The notes beneath the pieces were generated by a model. The model had not been told where the DNA came from and ran no database searches. It saw nothing but the letters and a program-made list of their open reading frames with translations. The translations under genes and the position numbers were made by a program. Source: Parvibaculum sp. (GTDB lineage: Bacteria; Pseudomonadota; Alphaproteobacteria; Parvibaculales; Parvibaculaceae). Taken from it: 64,000 bases of DNA. Shown here one piece after another: positions 9,593 through 15,448 of this stretch. The first letter of the stretch is position 1. The number at the start of each line of letters is the position of its first letter. Where the stretch lies: the NCBI GenBank assembly GCA_031291615.1, contig JARLIS010000044.1, forward strand, positions 1 to 64,000. The letters are read 5' to 3'.

Positions 9593-9943
9593 ATGCGTCT
9601 GGTTTCAGTTCTCGCGGCGGCGACGGTCATGTTCGGATTGGCCGCGGCTTCGGCGCAGGCCGAGGAGGTGACGGGGTCGGGTACGCTCGTCATCAACGAT
9701 CACTTCCATACGCAGAACAAGTGGGGCACGAACCTCGTGCTGCCGCATGCCGGCAAGATCATCCGTGTGATGGATGGAACCTACGGCTTCGACCTCAAAA
9801 CGGCGGACGGCGTCAAGATTGCGAGCTTCCTCGATCCGCAACAGGCGGTCGGCATGTCGCTTCCAGCCGGAACCTATGTGCTCGACCCCTATGTCTGCTC
9901 GCGCCACCGGCACCACCACATAGAAGTGACCGCCGCCTATTGA
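9593..9943 (+). CDS. Small secreted protein of unknown function
   Basis: A 116-residue protein with a clear Sec signal peptide: MRLVSVLAAATVMFGLAAAS followed by AQA and a predicted cut before EEVTGSG. The mature part (about 94 residues) is rich in His near the end (CSRHRHHHIEV) and looks like a small beta protein (GTLVINDHF, KIIRVMDGTYGFDL, SLPAGTYVLDPYVC). ATG 9593 follows GGAGG at 9583-9587; an upstream start at 9581 would break the signal peptide pattern. The His/Cys-rich end could bind metal, but that is inference. No family recognised. Confidence 0.72.
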   Translation: MRLVSVLAAATVMFGLAAASAQAEEVTGSGTLVINDHFHTQNKWGTNLVLPHAGKIIRVMDGTYGFDLKTADGVKIASFLDPQQAVGMSLPAGTYVLDPYVCSRHRHHHIEVTAAY

Positions 9944-10040
9944 AACCGGTTGGGCAATCGTGCGGCGGACTTATATGTCCTTTGTGAGCGCGCGAAGGAA
10001 TGCTTCGATGCGCGGCAAATAACGCGGGGAGAAAGCGGCG

Positions 10041-10670
10041 ATGATCGACCTTTACACCTGGACGACACCCAATGGCCGCAAGGCGTCGATCATGCTGGAG
10101 GAGTGCGGCCTCGACTACGCCGTGCATCCGGTCAATATCTCCAAGAACGAACAATTCGCGCCGGCCTTTCTGAAGATCAGCCCGAACAACCGCATTCCGG
10201 CCATCGTCGACAACGATGCCGAGGGCGGGCCGCTTTCGGTATTCGAGTCCGGGGCCATTCTCATCTATCTCGCCGAAAAGACCGGCAAGTTCCTCGCCCC
10301 CAAGGGCAGGCAGCGGGCGGCGGCGCTCGAATGGCTGATGTGGCAGATGGGCGGCGTCGGGCCGATGTTCGGCCAGCTCTTTCACTTCATGAATGCGCCG
10401 GAGAAAATCCCTTATGCCATCGAGCGTTACTCGAACGAGGCAGCAAGGCTCGTAGGCATTCTGGAGAGGCGGCTCGGCGAGGCGGCCTATCTGGGCGGGG
10501 ACTACTCGATCGCCGACATTATAACGTATCCCTGGATCGCGCCCGCCTTCGAGACCATCGCCAAGGCAAAGCCGGATGTGGTGGGCGAGGGGACGAATAC
10601 CCGCCGCTGGCTTGCCGCGGTCGGGGCCCGGCCGGCGGTCCAGCGCGGCATGGCGGTGCCGAAAATCTGA
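10041..10670 (+). CDS. Glutathione S-transferase family protein (YfcG/YghU-like)
   Basis: A 209-residue cytoplasmic GST. The N-terminal thioredoxin-like domain begins MIDLYTWTTPNGRKASIMLEE, with TTPNGRK as in the Nu-class/YfcG-type disulfide reductases. The G-site includes NNRIPAIVD and the ESGAILIYLAEKTG loop (E-S glutathione contact). The alpha-helical domain carries the typical YLGGDYSIADIITYPW. The substrate is unknown; YfcG-type enzymes reduce disulfides using glutathione. The start ATG follows GGGGAGA. It is not obviously co-transcribed with its neighbours. Confidence 0.9.
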   Translation: MIDLYTWTTPNGRKASIMLEECGLDYAVHPVNISKNEQFAPAFLKISPNNRIPAIVDNDAEGGPLSVFESGAILIYLAEKTGKFLAPKGRQRAAALEWLMWQMGGVGPMFGQLFHFMNAPEKIPYAIERYSNEAARLVGILERRLGEAAYLGGDYSIADIITYPWIAPAFETIAKAKPDVVGEGTNTRRWLAAVGARPAVQRGMAVPKI

Positions 10671-10823
10671 GCCTCGCTCATCCAGACGCCGCTTCGCCCT
10701 TCGCCGTTAACCATTTTTTCAGCGTGGCGATGGAATGCTCCCTCCCGGGCAAGGGTTTCCTTGCGGGTTTGGGTGGCGACGCCGCGTGGGATTTTGCGGG
10801 TTGCCGGTTCAGGGTGGACGCAG

Positions 10824-11093
10824 ATGGCTCGCGTGCAACATGAGATGCTCGACAAGTGCGAACTGGCGGCCGAAGGCGGCACGTGCGACTCGCTCTACGA
10901 GCTGGGGCTGATCTATTCGACGGGACGCGGGGTCGATGTCGATCTCGTCACGGCGCATAAGTGGTTCAATCTTGCGGCCATGCGCGGCAGCGAGGCGGCG
11001 CGGTCCTACCGGGCCGATCTTGCCCGCGAGATGAGCCATACGGAAGTCGCCGAAGCCCAGCGCCAGGCGCGCGAGTGGCTGGCCGCCCACTGA
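10824..11093 (+). CDS. Small Sel1-repeat protein
   Basis: An 89-residue protein with one and a half Sel1-like (TPR-related) repeats: GGTCDSLYELGLIYSTGRGVDVDLVTAHKWF and NLAAMRGSEAARSYRADL in outline. The pattern A..LG..Y..G.GV..D...A..WF..AA..G is unmistakable. Sel1 repeats mediate protein-protein contacts. I chose ATG 10824, preceded by AGGGTGGA, because upstream residues to 10761 have no family character. The C terminus is helical and charged (EVAEAQRQAREWL). No signal peptide, so it is probably cytoplasmic. Confidence 0.75.
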   Translation: MARVQHEMLDKCELAAEGGTCDSLYELGLIYSTGRGVDVDLVTAHKWFNLAAMRGSEAARSYRADLAREMSHTEVAEAQRQAREWLAAH

Positions 11094-11191
11094 TTTTCGC
11101 CCGGCCAAATTCCGGCGTTCCGCCGTTTCCGGCGGGGTGACAGGGGCGGTGCCTTGCGCATATGTTGCGCCAGCACAAAGGATTGCCCCCC

Positions 11192-12049
11192 ATGGCCGAC
11201 GCCGTTGAAGACCTCATTCAGATTCTCGACCTCGAACAGATCGAGGTGAACCTTTTTCGCGGCCACAGCCCCGATGTGAGCTGGCAGCGCGTTTTCGGCG
11301 GACAGGTGATCGGGCAGGCGCTGGTCGCCGCCTATCGCACGGTCGAGGACCGCGTCTGCCATTCGCTGCACGCCTATTTCATCCGTCCGGGCGACCCGAA
11401 GATTCCGATCCTCTACGAAGTCGACCGGTCGCGCGACGGCAAGAGCTTCACGACGCGGCGCGTCGTCGCCATCCAGCACGGCAAACAGATTTTCAATCTC
11501 GCGGCGTCGTTCCAGGTGCCGGAAAAGGGTTTCGAGCATCAGGCGCAGATGCCGGACGTGCCGGCGCCGGAAGATCTGCCGAGCGAGCGGGAATTGCGCA
11601 AGGCGGTCGAAGACCGGCTGCCGGAACATATCGCCAAGCATTTCTCGCGGCCGAGGCCCATCGAAATCAGGCCGGTCAATCCGCAGGACTATATCGACCC
11701 CGCGCCGATGGAGCCCTTGAATCATGTCTGGTTCCGGGCGCGCAAGGAGATCGGCGACGACATCGCGCTCAACCAGTGCATTCTGGCCTATGCGTCCGAC
11801 ATGACGCTGCTCGACACCTGCATCAGGCCGCATGGCGTGAGCTGGGTTTCGGGCAAGCTGCAATCGGCGAGTCTCGACCATGCGATGTGGTTCCATCAGC
11901 CCTTCCGGGCCGACGAATGGGTGCTCTACACGCAAGACAGCCCCAGCGCTTCGGGCGGCCGGGGCTTCAACCGGGGCAGCATATACACCCGGGACGGGCG
12001 GCTCGTGGCCTCGGTGGTTCAGGAAGGGCTGATCCGCTATCACGGCTGA
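11192..12049 (+). CDS. tesB: Acyl-CoA thioesterase II
   Basis: A 285-residue double-hotdog thioesterase that hydrolyses medium/long-chain acyl-CoA to free acid and CoA. Family blocks are VFGGQVIGQALVAAYRTV, HSLHAYFIRPGDP, RSFTTRRVVAIQ (here KSFTTRRVV), and the second hotdog with LAYASDMTLLDT (catalytic Asp region), SLDHAMWFHQPFRADEW and GRGFNRGSIYTRDGRLVASV (Gln/Thr-containing end). ATG 11192 follows AAAGGA at 11177-11182. An earlier start at 11162 adds residues not seen in the family. It stands alone just upstream of tRNA-Ser. Confidence 0.94.
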   Translation: MADAVEDLIQILDLEQIEVNLFRGHSPDVSWQRVFGGQVIGQALVAAYRTVEDRVCHSLHAYFIRPGDPKIPILYEVDRSRDGKSFTTRRVVAIQHGKQIFNLAASFQVPEKGFEHQAQMPDVPAPEDLPSERELRKAVEDRLPEHIAKHFSRPRPIEIRPVNPQDYIDPAPMEPLNHVWFRARKEIGDDIALNQCILAYASDMTLLDTCIRPHGVSWVSGKLQSASLDHAMWFHQPFRADEWVLYTQDSPSASGGRGFNRGSIYTRDGRLVASVVQEGLIRYHG

Positions 12050-12113
12050 GAAAGGCAGGCCCCCGGAGATGCCCCTTGAAGCGCGGGGCAATCTTGGGCA
12101 TACACGGGATCAT

Positions 12114-12206
12114 GGAGACGTGGCCGAGTGGCTGAAGGCGACGGTTTGCTAAACCGTTATACGGTGTAAAGCCGTATCGAGGGTTCGAATCCCTCCGTCT
12201 CCGCCA
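12114..12206 (+). tRNA. tRNA-Ser (anticodon GCU), integration target
   Basis: 93 bases. The acceptor stem GGAGACG pairs with CGTCTCC; discriminator G and an encoded CCA follow at 12203-12206. The D arm is TGGCCGAGTGG, and the anticodon arm ACGGT-TTGCTAA-ACCGT gives anticodon GCT in DNA. A long class II variable arm (TATACGG...CCGTATC region) and the T arm GAGGG-TTCGAAT-CCCTC complete it. The 3' end is the apparent attachment site of the mobile element that follows. Confidence 0.97.
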
Positions 12207-12262
12207 TTTAACTCATATAAGTAATTGATATTATTCCATTTTATAGAATCTTAAGTTCTTGG

Positions 12263-12282
12263 TTCCACAAGTTAGTCCACAA
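12263..12282. promoter_or_regulatory. Candidate integrase arm sites, left end
   Basis: TTCCACAA (12263-12270) and GTCCACAA (12275-12282) are spaced 12 bases apart, about one helical turn, 57 bases inside the left boundary. The same octamer occurs three times near the integrase end (20407-20439). Repeated short sites at both ends of an integrating element are typical of the arm-type sites bound by the integrase N-terminal domain; this role is inferred. Confidence 0.5.
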
Positions 12283-12362
12283 GCTGGACTGTTTCTCGCG
12301 GACATGGACGCCGCGGTAGACTGAAACTTTGATCCCCGTGCCTGATCGGAGACGGAGAGCCA

Positions 12363-13181
12363 ATGCGCCGCCTGATCGCCATCGCCGCCATCGCAGCCGC
12401 CATCATGCCGAGCACAGCTTGGGCGTGGGGCAGTGAGGGGCACGAAGTCATTGCCCTGATCGCCGCCAGCGAATTGACCCCGGCCGCACGAGCGAAGGTC
12501 GGGGAGCTTCTAGGCGGCGACGTGGCCGGCGCCATGGCCGATGCCTCCACATGGGCCGACAGGATCAGACGCGTCCGCCCAGAGACAGCACCGTGGCACT
12601 ACGTGGACATAGAGATTGCGAGCGCCGGCTATGACCCCGCCCGCGATTGCCCGAACGACGCTTGCGTGGTTGCCCAGATTCAGAAGGACGCTGTCATCAT
12701 TGGAGACAAGTCGCTGGCGCAGCCGGTGCGGGCAGAGGCGTTGCGCTTCCTAATCCATTTCGTGGGCGACGTGCATCAGCCGCTTCATGCCTCAAACAAC
12801 AACGACCGGGGCGGCAACGAAGTGCGCGTCGTGATCGACGGCGCGCGCAAGAATCTCCACGCCGTTTGGGACACCAATGTTGTTGAAGCGCTGGGCAACG
12901 ATCCAGCCACTGTGGCGGCAATTTTGGAACGCCAGATCACTCCGGAAGAAAAGCGGCAATGGTCGCGAGGCTCTGTCGTGGATTGGGCGAATCAATCATT
13001 CCAGATTGCGAAGAACAAAATCTATGCGACATTGCCGGGTAAGGGAGGAACCGACGCACCCATCATACTGCCGTCCGACTATGCAGCGCGTGAAGCTAAT
13101 ATTACCAGCATCCAACTTGAACGTGCAGGTGTTCGCCTGGCGATGTTATTGAACAAGGTCTTGGGCGCGTATCGCCGATGA
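12363..13181 (+). CDS. Secreted S1/P1-type nuclease
   Basis: A 272-residue zinc-dependent nuclease of the S1/P1 family, which degrades single-stranded DNA and RNA and 3'-nucleotides. The signal peptide (residues 1-21) is cut after AWA, leaving Trp22 at the mature N terminus. In this family the N-terminal Trp itself binds zinc. Further ligand motifs are WGSEGHE (His27), ADASTWADRIR, PWHYVDIE, HFVGDVHQPLHAS, NDRGGNEVRV and NLHAVWDTNVVE. All expected His/Asp residues appear intact. It is island cargo, right beside tRNA-Ser and transcribed away from it. RBS-like GGAGACGGAG precedes ATG 12363. The periplasmic or extracellular location is inferred from the signal peptide. Confidence 0.92.
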   Translation: MRRLIAIAAIAAAIMPSTAWAWGSEGHEVIALIAASELTPAARAKVGELLGGDVAGAMADASTWADRIRRVRPETAPWHYVDIEIASAGYDPARDCPNDACVVAQIQKDAVIIGDKSLAQPVRAEALRFLIHFVGDVHQPLHASNNNDRGGNEVRVVIDGARKNLHAVWDTNVVEALGNDPATVAAILERQITPEEKRQWSRGSVVDWANQSFQIAKNKIYATLPGKGGTDAPIILPSDYAAREANITSIQLERAGVRLAMLLNKVLGAYRR

Positions 13182-13202
13182 ATGTCTTGAAGCAATGTAA
13201 AT

Positions 13203-14192
13203 TTATTTTCCAACTAGTTTAAGCGCAGCCTGTGCCAGCAGCCCGCTTTTGAGTGTGCAATTTCCATCCGTGTCTCCAGACTGGGTACAAGCGTCCACAT
13301 ATCTTGTCCACTCGTGATCACACTCGCCAAGTAGTCGTAATGCCGATTTGCCCCCATCAGATGACGTATACAGACCTTTTTTAGCCCTTGAAAGAAGGCA
13401 CTTTGAAAGTGCTTTATTGACATTGAGTTGTGTATCGGCTGGCGCCGCGCTCGATGCGTCCGCCGTAGAAGCCTGATCGGTAGTTTTGGCAGGCGTTTGC
13501 AATTCCCCCACCGGTATGGACGCTCCCGCGGCATAAATAAATGCAATCGCGCCAACTACCCTTAGCCAACTTGGCACGGCAATACTGAAGCGTCGTTGCA
13601 CAAGCTCGGCCGACCGGGGGAATGCCATAATTGCTGATGCGGAAAATAGAAGCCCTGTCAAAACTTTGCCTTGGAAAAATTCAGCGACGCCACAGAAGCC
13701 GAAAATAATGGCGTATGCCCATGCAATAAATTTCCAAACGCCCGCTCCGGCAACGATCTTGCTCTTTTCGGTAGCGGTCTCCGGTTTTTGGTGGGCAGCG
13801 CTCCACTGATTATTGGCCGCCGCAGATCGCAATCGGGCGAAGATTTTTGATGAGGCTGTTGCTAAGAATTTTCTGCCGTCGTTTAGCACGCATACGAACT
13901 CTATATTAGTTCCGCGTCCGCCAGCGACTAATCCGGCGAGCAAGCCGACCGGCCCTAATAACACGTCCCCAGCAATGCCCCAGCCTATTGCTCCGCCAAG
14001 CCTCGTTACCGATTCTTGGGAGGCAATTCCAACCTCCGCAATTTGCGTCACCGAGATTTTTTCCCGCGACAGCATGCCACGTCCGACATCCATTATCAGA
14101 ACACCGGGGCCATCAAACGCGCTCCGACGAAATTGATGAAGTTTCCCCGGCTTGAAGTCGCCTGCGTGAACCTCAAAAGTCCCTAGCGCCAC
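13203..14192 (-). CDS. Membrane protein with glycine-zipper segment
   Basis: About 329 residues from GTG 14192; the frame remains open to 14300, which would overlap the divergent XRE gene, so the start is uncertain. The N-terminal part (TFEVHAGDFKPGKLHQF; LSREKISVTQIAEV) resembles a PH-like module. A glycine-zipper segment follows, LGGAIGWGIAGDVLLGPVGL with LAGLVAGG, then FVCVLNDGRKFLAT. Three hydrophobic helices come next (FIAWAYAIIFGFCGVAEFF; VLTGLLFSASAIMAF; WLRVVGAIAFIYAAGASIP). The C-terminal domain has four cysteines (C-LLS, GECDHEW, DACTQ, GNCTL) and is probably outside the cytoplasm. Similar PH plus glycine-zipper proteins occur in phages and islands; function unknown. A+T-richer than the host genes. 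Confidence 0.68.
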   Translation of the reverse strand: MALGTFEVHAGDFKPGKLHQFRRSAFDGPGVLIMDVGRGMLSREKISVTQIAEVGIASQESVTRLGGAIGWGIAGDVLLGPVGLLAGLVAGGRGTNIEFVCVLNDGRKFLATASSKIFARLRSAAANNQWSAAHQKPETATEKSKIVAGAGVWKFIAWAYAIIFGFCGVAEFFQGKVLTGLLFSASAIMAFPRSAELVQRRFSIAVPSWLRVVGAIAFIYAAGASIPVGELQTPAKTTDQASTADASSAAPADTQLNVNKALSKCLLSRAKKGLYTSSDGGKSALRLLGECDHEWTRYVDACTQSGDTDGNCTLKSGLLAQAALKLVGK

Positions 14193-14273
14193 GGTCGCAC
14201 CCCAATCTCTATTGCCTACGATGTCGAGTATACTCCGTGGCAATATACACTTCAAAGTGGCTGACCTGTTCGC

Positions 14274-14507
14274 ATGGACATGCGGAAGGTCTTCGGCCAA
14301 AATCTTCGGCGAACCCGCCTCGAAAAGGGGCTATCGCAGGAAGCTCTCGCGTTGGAGGCGGGAGTGGACCGCACGTATATCAGCGCTTTGGAGCGGGGCA
14401 TCTACAGCGCCACGGTCACGATGATTGGCAAGCTGGCGGATGTGCTGGAGGTCGAACCGGCTTCGCTTTTGGATCGGCCTATGCGAGCGCGGGGCCGAAC
14501 GTCTTAG
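14274..14507 (+). CDS. XRE-family helix-turn-helix regulator
   Basis: A 77-residue protein that is essentially one Cro/C1-type HTH domain: FGQNLRRTRLEKGLSQEALA, then AGVDRTYISALERGIYSATV and KLADVLEVEPASLLDRP. The pattern LSQE.LA...GVDRTYIS.LERG is the standard XRE recognition helix. It is divergent from the membrane-protein gene at 13203-14192, with an intergenic gap of about 80 bases that probably holds both promoters and its operator. It is likely the island's own regulator, but its targets are not visible. Confidence 0.88.
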   Translation: MDMRKVFGQNLRRTRLEKGLSQEALALEAGVDRTYISALERGIYSATVTMIGKLADVLEVEPASLLDRPMRARGRTS

Positions 14508-14844
14508 TCGGCGACGCGGGCCGACGCCCGTTGCTATAGCAATCCAACAAGAACGATTGAGCCCAGGGCGACGAGCGTGCCCACAACCCAATGTGGCAAC
14601 TCGCACGGAATGGAGATCGTGCCGCCACATTGATCGCAATGGTGGTTCGCATGGGACGCACAGTTCGAGTAAACTCTTTGCGTTCAGCGCATCTCGGTTC
14701 CCGGTAGTCCGACATTTGCCGGCGCGCCGTGCCAGCCAAAATTCAGATCGGTGCCGCACGGTCCAATGCTGACAGACGTTCCGCGTTTGCTGAAATTCAG
14801 CCGAATACACGGGAGAACGCGGGTACGACGTTCGAACCGGAAGG
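14508..14844. other. Intergenic region within the island
   Basis: 337 bases with no well-supported gene. On the minus strand an open stretch (14534-14683) could encode a tiny protein with CDQCGG and a single hydrophobic helix, but it has no ATG/GTG/TTG start. No strong repeat is seen. Confidence 0.4.
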
Positions 14845-15141
14845 TCAACGTCGAACTTCTGTCCTCCGGTCGCTGGACGGATCGACAATCACGCGCTCAA
14901 TTCGTGTAATGAGTGGGGCGCTAACAATAGCGGCGGCCACGGCTTGCGTCGGTTTGCCGTAGCCACGGTCGAGCAGTTCTTTCACGGCGGCGACGCGTGC
15001 CTGATCCGATGGCGAAGTTGCTGCGATGGCGGCGAGCACGGCAACGGCGAACTCACCGTAATTTTGAGCGAGCGCTTTGATATCGGCCGTCGCTTTGTTC
15101 GGCGTCCCTTTGGCACGACCGCCCGTTTTGATACGTTTCAC
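14845..15141 (-). CDS. Small phage/island protein, GRAKGTPNKAT family
   Basis: A 98-residue basic protein. The N-terminal GGRAKGTPNKATADIKALAQ and the helical LLDRGYGKPTQAV segment match a family of small proteins common in prophages and integrated elements, where they often precede packaging genes and are sometimes classed with small-terminase-like or DUF5681 proteins. The first part is probably DNA-binding (basic, flexible) and the middle is an alpha-helical repeat (AVKELLDRG). Whether it acts in packaging here cannot be told. No large terminase is in the window. ATG 15141 opens right after an A+T-rich promoter-like stretch. Confidence 0.65.
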   Translation of the reverse strand: MKRIKTGGRAKGTPNKATADIKALAQNYGEFAVAVLAAIAATSPSDQARVAAVKELLDRGYGKPTQAVAAAIVSAPLITRIERVIVDPSSDRRTEVRR

Positions 15142-15266
15142 TATGGTGCCCGATCACTCTTTGCGATGCGCTTACCCCAACACAATTATATATAACGTCC
15201 ACACGAAAGAGCCGACAGCTCTGATCTTGATTTTCGGCAATTCCAAATCGATCTACTTTGAAGCGT

Positions 15267-15295
15267 TACGTTCCGACCTAGGCCTACGGAACGTA
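15267..15295. repeat. 9-bp inverted repeat (TACGTTCCG/CGGAACGTA)
   Basis: TACGTTCCG (15267-15275) and CGGAACGTA (15287-15295) are perfect inverted repeats with an 11-base centre. They lie in the gap between the small phage-type gene and the primase 3' end. They may be an operator, an Rep-binding site, or a small hairpin. Confidence 0.55.
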
Positions 15296-15309
15296 GATTG
15301 GGTAGGTTA

Positions 15310-15427
15310 TTTTGCGTCCGCACCGTCCGCACCGTCCGCTGAGGCGCTACCGAGGAGCGGTTTTTGGGGATCATTTTTTGGCGTGGACGTAGACGCTGCG
15401 GACGGTGCGGACGGTGCGGACGCAAAA
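15310..15427. repeat. Perfect 30-bp inverted repeat made of 9-bp iterations
   Basis: The left arm 15310-15339 and right arm 15398-15427 are exact reverse complements over 30 bases, with a 58-base centre. Each arm consists of the unit GCGGACGGT repeated (two full copies plus GCGGACG) and ends in an A/T run (CGCAAAA or its complement). The structure begins 22 bases after the stop codon of the primase-polymerase gene. Iterated units inside a long hairpin suggest a replication origin for the island or a strong transcription stop; I favour the former because of the neighbouring replication gene, but this is inference. Confidence 0.7.
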
Positions 15428-15448
15428 CATCCCTCCCGCTCTTGCGGA

